This document shows positions 43,511 to 51,497 of a stretch of 57,078 nt of DNA, one piece after another; position 1 is the first letter of the stretch, and every line of letters begins with the position of its first letter. This DNA comes from Paenibacillus algorifonticola. Lineage in GTDB: Bacteria > Bacillota > Bacilli > Paenibacillales > Paenibacillaceae. Made by a program: the position numbers and the translations under genes. Location: the NCBI RefSeq assembly GCF_000971975.1, contig NZ_LAQO01000049.1:1-57078 (forward strand), given 5' to 3'. The notes below the pieces were generated by a model. That model saw only the letters and a list, made by a program, of their open reading frames with translations, was not told the DNA's origin and ran no database searches.

Positions 43511-43535
43511 AACATTTTTCATTGACAAAAATGTT
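43511..43535. promoter_or_regulatory. Inverted repeat overlapping the mntH promoter
   Basis: Perfect 9-bp dyad AACATTTTT-N7-AAAAATGTT. A -35-like TTGACA (43522-43527) lies inside it. It is about 80 bases upstream of the Nramp gene start, the right place for an operator. It does not look like the MntR box of B. subtilis, so the regulator is open. Confidence 0.6.
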
Positions 43536-43614
43536 TCCCAGGAGCAATATTGTTTCATGGCACAAACAAATGCATCAGCTCCGACATCTGAGCGTAAACG
43601 AAAGAAGGGTTTTT

Positions 43615-44973
43615 ATGAGCACACAGTCCGATCAACTGGATAAAAAGTCTGGCTGGCTCCGCGCGAGTGGAAGTGTCAGCCTTGAAGAGGTTAACTCCTC
43701 TATTCATATACCGAAAAATGCAAGCGGCTTTCGCAAATTTCTCGCCTTCGCTGGCCCCGGCATGCTGGTCGCCGTTGGATATATTGATCCCGGCAACTGG
43801 GCAACGTCTATAGCAGGCGGCGCAAGATTCGGCTATACGCTGCTTGCCGTTATTCTTATCGCCAATTTAATTGCGATTTTGCTGCAAAATCTGTCTGCAA
43901 GGCTCGGCATCGTTACCGGCCGCGATCTTGCACAAGCGACCCGCGACTCCGTCGGCATGAAAGGCGCTGTCATCCTATGGCTGCTCGCCGAGCTTGCCAT
44001 TATCGCAACCGATCTTGCCGAGGTTATCGGCTCCGCCATTGCGCTGAATTTGCTATTTGGCCTTCCCTTAATAGGCGGCATTCTCATTACGACGCTAGAT
44101 GTATTTTTGCTGCTGCTATTGCAGAAGAAAGGGTTTCGACTGATTGAATCGCTCATTATTGTACTGATGGCTACAATATTCGGGGTTTTTGTGTTCGAGG
44201 TCATTATTTCGCGGCCGGATATATCAGCGGTGCTTTCCGGCTATGTGCCAAAGTTTGAAATTGTGAGCAGCCCGGCTATGCTCTTCGTATCCCTTGGCAT
44301 CCTTGGCGCAACGGTCATGCCGCATAATCTGTATTTGCATTCCTCCATCATACAAACGAGAAAATTTGAACGGACGGAAAAAGGACGGCGGGAAGCGATT
44401 AAATATTCCCAATGGGATTCCGGCGTTTCGCTAACGATAGCTTTTCTGATTAACTCGAGCATTTTGATTTTGGGAGCTGCGGCCTTTTATGGAACGGGCT
44501 TGAATGTAACGGAAATCGAAGGTGCCTATCAGCTGCTTAGCCCGACGCTTGGCGTCAGCATTGCCAGCACCTTATTCGCCGTTGCTTTGCTCGCATCAGG
44601 CCAAAGCTCGACGATTACGGGGACTTTAACGGGGCAAATCGTAATGGAAGGTTTTATTAAATTTTCGATCCCGCCTTGGCTGCGCCGTATTGTGACCCGT
44701 CTGCTGGCTGTCATCCCTGCGCTGATCGTCACTTGGCTGTTCGGCACGCGCGGAACGGGAGAACTGCTGCTGTGGAGCCAAGTCGTTCTCAGCTTGCAGC
44801 TTCCCTTCGCGATTATTCCGCTCGTGCTGTTCACAAGCAGCCGAACCAAAATGGGCGTGTTCGCCAACAAGCCCTGGGTCAAAGTGCTCGCTTGGCTGTG
44901 CGTCGGCATCATTACGGCGCTTAATCTATTCCTTGTGCTGTATTTGTTCGTTACCGGGCATGAGCTCGGCTAA
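43615..44973 (+). CDS. mntH: Nramp-family Mn2+/Fe2+ transporter
   Basis: 452-residue proton-coupled divalent metal importer. The metal-site motif in TM1 is GYIDPGNWATS and in TM6 GATVMPHNLYLHSS (MPH). About eleven membrane segments. The hydrophilic N-terminus is about 40 residues long. ATG 43615 follows AAGAAGGG; the frame is open to 43522 but without support. Single gene with a likely operator upstream and a strong terminator downstream, shared with the convergent skf operon. Confidence 0.95.
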   Translation: MSTQSDQLDKKSGWLRASGSVSLEEVNSSIHIPKNASGFRKFLAFAGPGMLVAVGYIDPGNWATSIAGGARFGYTLLAVILIANLIAILLQNLSARLGIVTGRDLAQATRDSVGMKGAVILWLLAELAIIATDLAEVIGSAIALNLLFGLPLIGGILITTLDVFLLLLLQKKGFRLIESLIIVLMATIFGVFVFEVIISRPDISAVLSGYVPKFEIVSSPAMLFVSLGILGATVMPHNLYLHSSIIQTRKFERTEKGRREAIKYSQWDSGVSLTIAFLINSSILILGAAAFYGTGLNVTEIEGAYQLLSPTLGVSIASTLFAVALLASGQSSTITGTLTGQIVMEGFIKFSIPPWLRRIVTRLLAVIPALIVTWLFGTRGTGELLLWSQVVLSLQLPFAIIPLVLFTSSRTKMGVFANKPWVKVLAWLCVGIITALNLFLVLYLFVTGHELG

Positions 44974-44996
44974 CCGTTATTTATCTTCTTTAGTTA

Positions 44997-45045
44997 AATC
45001 CTATTTGAGCAGCCTATTCGTGTATCAGGCTGCTCAAATAGGATT
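44997..45045. terminator. Shared terminator of mntH and the skf operon
   Basis: Perfect 18-bp stem AATCCTATTTGAGCAGCC/GGCTGCTCAAATAGGATT, loop 13. The plus side ends in TTTTATATTT (mntH). For the minus strand the 5' arm lies inside the last codons of skfH and the stop codon is at the loop border, so the terminator overlaps coding sequence. Confidence 0.88.
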
Positions 45046-45454
45046 TTATATTTCCGATTCCCACTTTAGAACTGACCAACTTGCCTTGTGCATCGTATAA
45101 ATAAAATGAGGGAAGTACCTCACTTTCATATAGAGAAATCCATCTATGTTCATTATCAAGCAGCACAGGTCCATTGATTCCAAGCTTCCCTACGACTTCA
45201 TGTACCTTTTCGCGATCTAAATCTGAGTCGCTAATCGGCACATGAATGGATACAAGCTGAAACAAAGACGCATTATCCTGATGCATCTGTAAAATATCTG
45301 GAATAATCTCTTTACAATAGCCACAGCTGATTGACCATAAATAAACAAAAAGCTTTTTGTCACCCTCTGACTCATCGCTTCTGTAGCTGCAGTTCAACCA
45401 GTTTACTTCATCCTCCCATTCCCATTTCGGGCTATGTGCCACCGCTGCATCCAC
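45014..45454 (-). CDS. skfH: Thioredoxin-like oxidoreductase SkfH homologue
   Basis: 146-residue thioredoxin-fold protein with active site SCGYC in FVYLWSISCGYCKEIIP, then VSIHVP and the cis-Pro region SEVLPSFYLYDAQG. No signal peptide or membrane helix is evident. B. subtilis SkfH (about 148 residues) is the last gene of the skf operon and is thought to help form or rearrange the disulfide of the mature killing factor. The start is GTG 45454, with GGAGGG seven bases upstream. Twenty bases separate it from skfG. Confidence 0.88.
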   Translation of the reverse strand: MDAAVAHSPKWEWEDEVNWLNCSYRSDESEGDKKLFVYLWSISCGYCKEIIPDILQMHQDNASLFQLVSIHVPISDSDLDREKVHEVVGKLGINGPVLLDNEHRWISLYESEVLPSFYLYDAQGKLVSSKVGIGNIKSYLSSLIHE

Positions 45455-45473
45455 TGTACTCCCTCCTTAAACA

Positions 45474-45980
45474 TTAGGATTGGATTTTTCGAGCCAAAAC
45501 CTTTGCAAGCGCTTCTTCCGCAGCAAACGCCTCTATCGGGCTATCAGGCTGTTCCCGGTGCTGCTTTAAACATTCAATCGCTTGTTCGTCTACCTGTCCC
45601 GGATCTAGAAAGGACATTGCCCAAGCTGCCCAGAACTGCGCTTTACGATTGTCCACATGAAGAAGCTTCAGTAAAGGAGAAATACTTTCACTTCCAATTC
45701 TTGTTAATGTTAGAGCGGAAGCCATTCTGAGCTGTTCATTGCTCTCAAGCAAAAGTGCTGCCACCTGTTCAGCGCTGCCTGCAGCTTCATAGCCAATTTC
45801 CCCCAACACGACAACAATCATCGTGCGTATGGAATCATCCGCCGACTTCAATTGCTCCAGAAGCGCTGGAATAACTTGTCCCCCTTGATTTTTCAATATC
45901 TGCAGTGCCCCCATTGCCTCACTAGTATCTGAGCTGCCAAGCTTCATAATCTGGACATCTACTGGCTTCAAATCTGACAT
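45474..45980 (-). CDS. skfG: HEAT-repeat-like protein SkfG homologue
   Basis: 168 residues of alpha-helical HEAT/PBS-lyase-like repeats (ALQILKNQGGQVIPALLEQL, SADDSIRTMIVVVLGEIG, LRMASALTLTRIG, AQFWAAWAMSFL). This matches the size and place of B. subtilis SkfG (about 171), whose function is unknown. It probably works as a protein-binding scaffold. ATG 45980 has AAGGAGATG upstream. It follows the permease gene by 17 bases. Confidence 0.85.
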   Translation of the reverse strand: MSDLKPVDVQIMKLGSSDTSEAMGALQILKNQGGQVIPALLEQLKSADDSIRTMIVVVLGEIGYEAAGSAEQVAALLLESNEQLRMASALTLTRIGSESISPLLKLLHVDNRKAQFWAAWAMSFLDPGQVDEQAIECLKQHREQPDSPIEAFAAEEALAKVLARKIQS

Positions 45981-45997
45981 AATCACATCTCCTTATA

Positions 45998-47461
45998 TCA
46001 TTTATATGTATATATACGGATTACTCCATACAGGATTACAGTCGCCATAACAGCTGCTACGAGCATTCCGATGGACAACTCAATCAAGGTTGAGTCAAGG
46101 AATAATAATATAAAAATGATTCCAGCAATAGCTATACTATAAATGAACAGCCTCTTATAATAAGATCCCATAGATATATCTAGGTTTTTGAGAAATACAT
46201 CGACAAAGAGGCTTATGCGGAAACACGCTATGGCCACAATAAGAACAAGCAGCCAACCTATAAAGGCTATTGGCTTTAAGGACAGGTTTGCACCGATTGC
46301 TATACTGATGCTGTAGTAGAGCCATACGGTTGCAAAAGGTGGAATTAAATCTACGATTTCAAGCAAAACTATTTTTTTCAATCTAGAACCGGGTAAAAGC
46401 AGCAAATCTCCCGATTGCGCGTGTCTAATTAAACCAGAGAAAAAACCGCCTATTAAAGCCGAAGCTAAAATAATCCCAAAATAAATCATTAGCCATGAAG
46501 GCCACTTGATAGCCATAACAATGGCCAAACCTGCCCCTGCTATGAATTGGAAAACAAGAGCCGAACGATGCTTGCGCCATAAAACCCATTCGAACCAGAC
46601 AAAGGAAAATACCCCCGTCCATGCTTTTCCGCCCCAATAGCTGGCTTGATCCCCCCCCTTCGCAGCAGCGGCCAACGAACTAAAGCTGCTGAAGCTAGAC
46701 CAAAAATCAGCTTCTCTTGTCAGCTTCTCTTTTAATTCCAATCCCTTCGCCGCAGCCTGAATCACGACTATAGCCAGTACAATAAAGACAACTACAAACA
46801 GGAACCCCTCAAGATGAAATTTCCCCATCATAAATGCGCCGACATAAAAAGCAAGAAGCTCCATCGCCGCAGTAATGGAAGGAAATAAAGATTTCTCCAT
46901 TTGAGTAACAAAGAAAGAAAACGCAGTAAGCACAAGTCCAATTGCACCGACCATGCCAACAGCTATCGAAACTCCCCATTTCCCTCGCGATGAAGAGGCA
47001 GCAAACAACCCTACTTCAAGCAAGCTTATAACCGCCAAGCTCATGAATGCTTGGAAAAATAAATGCTCATAGGTATGACCCAACAAAAAGCGAATCGTAT
47101 CTGCAATTAGGGCTGAGCCTAACCAAAAGCTGCTTCGAAGCAGCAGCTGCCAGCAGAGGCATGTCCAGACGATGCGACTCATTGACATAGGCAGCATATA
47201 AATCCACATGACATCCTCCATACGGGAAGGAAGCCTATTTGATAATAAGCCAAAGAGAATAAAAACAAATAAAATAACTAATACAACCCAACCAACAAGT
47301 TGTGCCGTAGCCTCTTCTGGCTTGGACAATACATTCATTTGCAGCAAAGTGAACAATGCAAGAATGAGCAGCGGTGCAATAATAATAAATTTGCTGCCCT
47401 TCTTATTCGTTAGCCATTGCTTCGTGCTATTTTTGAGCAAAAAGACAGCAAGGTTAATCAT
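45998..47461 (-). CDS. skfF: ABC transporter permease SkfF homologue
   Basis: 487-residue membrane protein with roughly 11-12 predicted helices and no soluble signature domain. It corresponds in place to B. subtilis SkfF (about 447 residues). With SkfE it is expected to export the killing factor and/or protect the producer. The start ATG 47461 overlaps the end of skfE by 8 bases, so coupling is likely. Membrane permeases of this type diverge fast, so the call rests mainly on context. Confidence 0.86.
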   Translation of the reverse strand: MINLAVFLLKNSTKQWLTNKKGSKFIIIAPLLILALFTLLQMNVLSKPEEATAQLVGWVVLVILFVFILFGLLSNRLPSRMEDVMWIYMLPMSMSRIVWTCLCWQLLLRSSFWLGSALIADTIRFLLGHTYEHLFFQAFMSLAVISLLEVGLFAASSSRGKWGVSIAVGMVGAIGLVLTAFSFFVTQMEKSLFPSITAAMELLAFYVGAFMMGKFHLEGFLFVVVFIVLAIVVIQAAAKGLELKEKLTREADFWSSFSSFSSLAAAAKGGDQASYWGGKAWTGVFSFVWFEWVLWRKHRSALVFQFIAGAGLAIVMAIKWPSWLMIYFGIILASALIGGFFSGLIRHAQSGDLLLLPGSRLKKIVLLEIVDLIPPFATVWLYYSISIAIGANLSLKPIAFIGWLLVLIVAIACFRISLFVDVFLKNLDISMGSYYKRLFIYSIAIAGIIFILLFLDSTLIELSIGMLVAAVMATVILYGVIRIYTYK

Positions 47462-48182
47462 CTGGCAGATGACCCCCTAGCTGCCCAATCACTTCTTTTT
47501 TCCAGAGCAATCGCTGTTCTTCATCGCTTGGGACCATGCTTTCAGCGACAATTCGGCCCTTTTTGATTAAAATAACCCGCTGGGCTGTTTCCATAACAAA
47601 CTCAAGACTATGTGAGGAAACGATAATGCTTTTGTTGTTGGCTCTATTCTTAAGGAGCCATTGCGCCAACCATTCTTTAGAGGGAATATCAAGCCCCACA
47701 GTGGGCTCGTCAAACAAGTATAAGTCCGCCTGTTGAATTACAGCTGCTGCAAGTACGACGCGCTGTTTCTGGCCTCTTGACAAATTGCCAGCAGGACGGT
47801 TTGCATATGACTCCAGATTCACCTCTTTAAGCGCTAAAAGTACGGCTTCCTCCAGCTTTTTCGGGGGAATACGAAAAGCTTTGGCTTTAAATTGCAAATG
47901 TTCAGCAACTGTGAGCATGGGATACAGGGAGGGACTATCAGGAATAAAGGAGAGCAGCCTTTGAGCTTGCTCAGAGCCCGCCTTATTCCCATCAATTGTA
48001 ATGGTGCCCTTCTGGGGCTTATAGAGACCTGCAATACACCGCAGGGTTGTCGTTTTTCCAGCTCCATTCGCGCCAAGCAGACCGACAATTTCCCCTCGTT
48101 CTACCGTAAAACCAATGTTATCGACTCCTTCATTGCCGGGATATTGCTTGACCAAATCCTGCACAAGCAACAGCTGCTCCAT
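47454..48182 (-). CDS. skfE: ABC transporter ATPase SkfE homologue
   Basis: 242-residue ATPase. Walker A LLGANGAGKTT, Q-loop area PDSPSLYPMLT, signature NLSRGQKQR, Walker B LYLFDEPTVGLD and H-loop VSSHSLE. Length is close to B. subtilis SkfE (239). It powers the SkfF permease for export of, and immunity to, the killing factor. The ATG follows AAGGAGG, 11 bases after the skfC stop. Confidence 0.92.
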   Translation of the reverse strand: MEQLLLVQDLVKQYPGNEGVDNIGFTVERGEIVGLLGANGAGKTTTLRCIAGLYKPQKGTITIDGNKAGSEQAQRLLSFIPDSPSLYPMLTVAEHLQFKAKAFRIPPKKLEEAVLLALKEVNLESYANRPAGNLSRGQKQRVVLAAAVIQQADLYLFDEPTVGLDIPSKEWLAQWLLKNRANNKSIIVSSHSLEFVMETAQRVILIKKGRIVAESMVPSDEEQRLLWKKEVIGQLGGHLPDD

Positions 48183-48193
48183 ATGCTGCCTCC

Positions 48194-49705
48194 TTATTTA
48201 TTGATGAAAGAGTGGTGTGGAGCAGGCTCCGCCTTGACCCCAATTGTGCTCCTCAACTGTAGTTTATAGTAAAGAATCGGGATAAAGAGCAAAACAAAAT
48301 TATGAACAAAATGAGCAACCACTACCGCTAGAAAACCATAATGAATAAATATGAACCCTAAAAAAATTCCAAATACTACTAATTGACCCCATCGAATCCA
48401 TCCTGGATTATACCCGCTTCCTTGGTGTAAAAATGCCCATAAGATCGAGGTGATGGCGACTGCAAGCCATTCATTTTGAAAAAACCATAATAGCGTTGAA
48501 ATGCCCAACAACCGAAAAACAATTTCTTCCAAAATAGAGCTTTGCAGACTAATGCTTAGGCATTGCTTGAGCCTGAAGCCGGATAAAAAAATGGAACGGT
48601 CAGAAAGCTCTGGCGATATTCGAACAACACCTCTCGATTCAAGAAGCTTAAATAAATAAGCAAAAACCCCTAGTGCAGCTAATGCTGAACAACAACCTAT
48701 CGTAATTTGCAGGAGTGCGTCATTAAATAACAAAAGTGACTGCTGAGCAGCTAATTTTAGCCCCGCAAGCGATGTAATGAATGCCATACTGCCATAAGCG
48801 ATGCTTGCTACAACAGCTGAGACAATTCCGATTGTATACACCGATTTAATAGTCAAACGGGAATCAAACGCATTAACGATACTCATCGAAATATCATTGT
48901 TGACCGTAAGCAGGACAGCAGCAGCAATGGCTAGGCCTATGCCTAAGCTAAGCATAGAATTATGTGAGCCCTCCACATAAATGAGCAGAAGAACGCCAGC
49001 AATCGTCGATAAAAACGAGCCGACAAACCCGGACAAATTAAGCGCAGAATCACGAAATTCCTGTCTGACGACTTTGCCCATCGTTTCTGTAAGGATATCC
49101 GTTTCACTAAGTATACGAACGATACAGTTATCCTGTGTTTGTACGGAAAGCTTCATTCTTATCTCGTCTGACTCAAGCATATACCAATAAGTGACAATAT
49201 CAGACAAATCCTCTTCACGAATGCCTTCCCCTGTTGTTTTTGCTTTGCCCCATAGTCCATTGTTGTTTCTGTCAAGGATCGTTTTAATTTCAGCTGGCGT
49301 TTTCTTTGTCAGTAATGACTGGGGAGACGATAATCGCTGTGCGCCTGCATCCACATGCAAAAATGTAATTTCACCCTTCGCATTTATGCCTACTGCTACC
49401 GAGCTGCCTTGATTCACGAAACGGATTCTCCATGATTCCACCAGCCCCCATTGATATAAAATCGACCGAAGACGATCCAGCATATTTAAATGATGCAAGC
49501 GATTTACCGTTTCTCGATCATTCCAATACATACCATATGCACGCCATCCTGAAACATCTAATCCGCAAAGCATTTGCAAATAATCTGCAGCAACTGCAAT
49601 AGCTTGATCTTTAGGCATTAATATAGACGGGTAAGAGCGAGGGCGATTTTTGATAAACAAAACAAGCCCAATAATCGCCGCAACTATGAAGAGGATCGTT
49701 ACCAT
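48194..49705 (-). CDS. skfC: CPBP-family membrane protease SkfC homologue
   Basis: 503 residues. N-terminal membrane anchor, a soluble domain (about 25-205), then eight or so helices with a C-terminal CPBP/Abi (CAAX-type) protease domain: EEIVFR (glutamates), WAFLHQG (His) and HFVHNF (His, Asn). B. subtilis SkfC (about 496 residues) is proposed to remove the leader and join the ends of the SKF core. The same is expected here. ATG 49705 follows AAGGACTG; it lies 74 bases after skfB. Confidence 0.92.
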   Translation of the reverse strand: MVTILFIVAAIIGLVLFIKNRPRSYPSILMPKDQAIAVAADYLQMLCGLDVSGWRAYGMYWNDRETVNRLHHLNMLDRLRSILYQWGLVESWRIRFVNQGSSVAVGINAKGEITFLHVDAGAQRLSSPQSLLTKKTPAEIKTILDRNNNGLWGKAKTTGEGIREEDLSDIVTYWYMLESDEIRMKLSVQTQDNCIVRILSETDILTETMGKVVRQEFRDSALNLSGFVGSFLSTIAGVLLLIYVEGSHNSMLSLGIGLAIAAAVLLTVNNDISMSIVNAFDSRLTIKSVYTIGIVSAVVASIAYGSMAFITSLAGLKLAAQQSLLLFNDALLQITIGCCSALAALGVFAYLFKLLESRGVVRISPELSDRSIFLSGFRLKQCLSISLQSSILEEIVFRLLGISTLLWFFQNEWLAVAITSILWAFLHQGSGYNPGWIRWGQLVVFGIFLGFIFIHYGFLAVVVAHFVHNFVLLFIPILYYKLQLRSTIGVKAEPAPHHSFINK

Positions 49706-49779
49706 TCTTTGCTTCAGTCCTTTCTTTATAGCCTAATCAAGCGTAAACGGCATTGCCTTCCTTTGGAGGCAGCGTCCAT

Positions 49780-50985
49780 TTAAACAAAAGGCAAATCCGC
49801 CTCTTTGGGTAATTCGACTTTGCCGATACACTTGCAAGAAGTAGCATTTCTCCGCGCATGCAGCAGCCTCTCAGGTGTTCCAATATCATCGAGAGAGTCT
49901 TTTAAAATATGACCCATGCTGGTCCCTTCAATTTGACAAGGAGTGACCTCTCCATCTGCCCGAATATACCAAGCTAAGTAGCCTGGCGTACAAAAATCAT
50001 TACACCCCTCATTTCCCTCATCTCCCCAATCGGTAATAAGCATACGATCACCCCACTCACTAACGGCTTCTTTTAACCTGCCATCCACGTATAAATATTG
50101 CTCATTGCTCAGTTCAAAATAATGATTGTCAGCCCTGCCAACTGGTAAAGTAACACCTGCTCTGAAGGCTGCGGCTCCAGCATGCACAGCATCTTGAATA
50201 ACAGCACGGATATCTTCATAATTTTGCGGATTAACCGTCATTGCGATTAGACACGGTATCCCTCTTTCGGCTAATCGCTTTATGTTTCTCATAGATTCTA
50301 TGTAAGCGCCTTTTTTCCCTCGCAGTTTGTCATGTATATGTGCTGAACCATCAACACTAACTTGCACAAAAATATTGCCAAGTGCGCTAATAAGCTCGAT
50401 TTCATCATCCTTCCAATATAAACCATTGCTAAATAAATGTACATTTGTAAATAATATACTAGCAGTAGTTACGATTCTTTTAAATCCTTTTGCCAGCCTC
50501 GCTTCTCCCCCCGTTAAGGTGATATCCGAGACGCCACTCGCTGAAAGCTTCTGTAAAATTTCCATCCAATCCTCAACCGCCAGCTCCTGTTCTAAAGGCT
50601 TGCCTGAGCTTGCGTAACAGAAAGAACAAAATAAGTTACAGCCGTTTGTTAGTTGAAGTGTACAGCTAATTGGCAAATAAGATTTTGTTGATCCTGTAAG
50701 CCGAAGCTTTCCAAGAGCTCCTTGCATCCAGCTCTCGGTGAGCGGATGCTGATTCAATTCATGGATTAATTGCTCTGTACTAAACGGTATTCCATTTATA
50801 TTGCTCCACACTTTTGCGGTTTTTTCTACACTTTTCGTTTTGGCAAGCAATAAGGCCAATTGGACAGCTGTTCCGCTTAAACGAAAATAATACATGCTGT
50901 TACGCTCTACCAGCATGGCTCCATCTGGTTGTAAATGAAGAAAGTAACTGGGTTCGTATGAGACAGAAGCAACATCATTTACCAT
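49780..50985 (-). CDS. skfB: Radical SAM thioether-forming maturase SkfB homologue
   Basis: 401-residue radical SAM enzyme with SPASM-type C-terminus. The N-terminal recognition region (LHLQPDGAMLVERNSMYYFRL) is followed by the cluster motif CNLFCSFCYASSGKP (C-x3-C-x2-C). The C-terminus has extra cysteines in GCNDFCTPGYLAWYIRADG, VTPCQIEG and CKCIGK. Several of these stretches agree closely with B. subtilis SkfB (410 residues) as I recall it. SkfB links a Cys sulfur to the alpha-carbon of a residue in SkfA. It is preceded by GAGGG and by the skfA-skfB hairpin. Confidence 0.95.
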   Translation of the reverse strand: MVNDVASVSYEPSYFLHLQPDGAMLVERNSMYYFRLSGTAVQLALLLAKTKSVEKTAKVWSNINGIPFSTEQLIHELNQHPLTESWMQGALGKLRLTGSTKSYLPISCTLQLTNGCNLFCSFCYASSGKPLEQELAVEDWMEILQKLSASGVSDITLTGGEARLAKGFKRIVTTASILFTNVHLFSNGLYWKDDEIELISALGNIFVQVSVDGSAHIHDKLRGKKGAYIESMRNIKRLAERGIPCLIAMTVNPQNYEDIRAVIQDAVHAGAAAFRAGVTLPVGRADNHYFELSNEQYLYVDGRLKEAVSEWGDRMLITDWGDEGNEGCNDFCTPGYLAWYIRADGEVTPCQIEGTSMGHILKDSLDDIGTPERLLHARRNATSCKCIGKVELPKEADLPFV

Positions 50986-51029
50986 TTAATCCCTCATCTC
51001 TATTTTTAAAAATAATTGAATAATGAATT

Positions 51030-51069
51030 GGACACAGAAGAAACCTTAACTCCGGTCTCTTCTGTGTCC
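51030..51069 (-). terminator. Hairpin between skfA and skfB
   Basis: Perfect 12-bp stem GGACACAGAAGA/TCTTCTGTGTCC, loop 16, beginning 8 bases after the skfA stop. On the minus strand it is followed by AATTCATTATTC rather than a T-run. It looks like a leaky terminator or an mRNA-stabilising 3' end that gives much precursor mRNA and less of the downstream genes. B. subtilis has a comparable element between skfA and skfB. Confidence 0.8.
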
Positions 51070-51076
51070 CTGTTTT

Positions 51077-51244
51077 CTATATCGCTAGATTAATAGGGGT
51101 AGGAGGCAAGCAAGCACGCGTCAAAGAAATACTTTTAGCTCCCCAACACGCTGCACATCCTATGGATTTGACAAGAGTTGTGCCAGCCGGCTTATCCAGA
51201 CCAGTAGAAACAGATGACTCCCACGTCGCTTTATTTTCCTTCAT
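51077..51244 (-). CDS. skfA: Sporulation killing factor precursor SkfA homologue (sactipeptide-type RiPP)
   Basis: 55-residue peptide, the same length as B. subtilis SkfA. The leader (MKENKATWESSVSTGLDKPA, residues 1-20) matches the SkfA pattern: MK..., a WES motif, a GL-x-KP-x-GT stretch and a VK just before the core. The predicted core is residues 30-55, 26 residues, beginning CAACWGAKSIS and ending in AI. Cysteines are at core positions 1, 4 and 16, as in SKF. Position 12, the Met linked to Cys4 in SKF, is Leu here. ATG 51244 has AGGAG upstream. Expected product: cyclic peptide with one thioether and one disulfide. Confidence 0.95.
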   Translation of the reverse strand: MKENKATWESSVSTGLDKPAGTTLVKSIGCAACWGAKSISLTRACLPPTPINLAI

Positions 51245-51344
51245 AAAACACTCTCCTATTACATATTTTAACTACAATTACAATTTTAAATTAAAATTAT
51301 CGTATTAGGAATAGCAAAAAAGTACCAATTTAAATATGTATTCT

Positions 51345-51377
51345 TGTCAAGTTCAGTCGAATCGTGAAACAATTGTT
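51345..51377 (-). promoter_or_regulatory. Candidate skf promoter and Spo0A-box region
   Basis: The minus strand has TTGACA at 51345-51350. Five bases upstream of it the plus strand reads AGTCGAA (51355-51361), a 6/7 match to the Spo0A box TGTCGAA, and next comes a perfect palindrome AACAATTGTT (51368-51377). I see no good -10 at 17 bases (TGGTAC), so an activator-dependent promoter is possible. B. subtilis skf is activated by low Spo0A-phosphate and repressed by AbrB. The 100 bases before skfA are extremely AT-rich. Confidence 0.45.
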
Positions 51378-51397
51378 CAAAAAAAATTTACACAATG

Positions 51398-51428
51398 CAA
51401 AAAAAGACGGAATTTAATTTATCCGTCT
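51398..51428 (-). terminator. Terminator of the zinc-ribbon gene
   Basis: Stem AGACGGA/TCCGTCT, followed on the minus strand by TTTTTTTGC. It ends the transcript of the cysteine desulfurase/PRC-barrel/zinc-ribbon genes and insulates the skf promoter just downstream. Confidence 0.85.
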
Positions 51429-51497
51429 CTAGGTTGCTTTGCTATTTTATTTCAATTCAAGGATATACCTTCGCCAAATTAAACGATTCGTCTTACG

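Noticed and set aside
43540..43560. -10 element for the mntH promoter
   Set aside because: At 17 bases from TTGACA the sequence is CAATAT, a weak match, so I report only the dyad and the -35-like hexamer.
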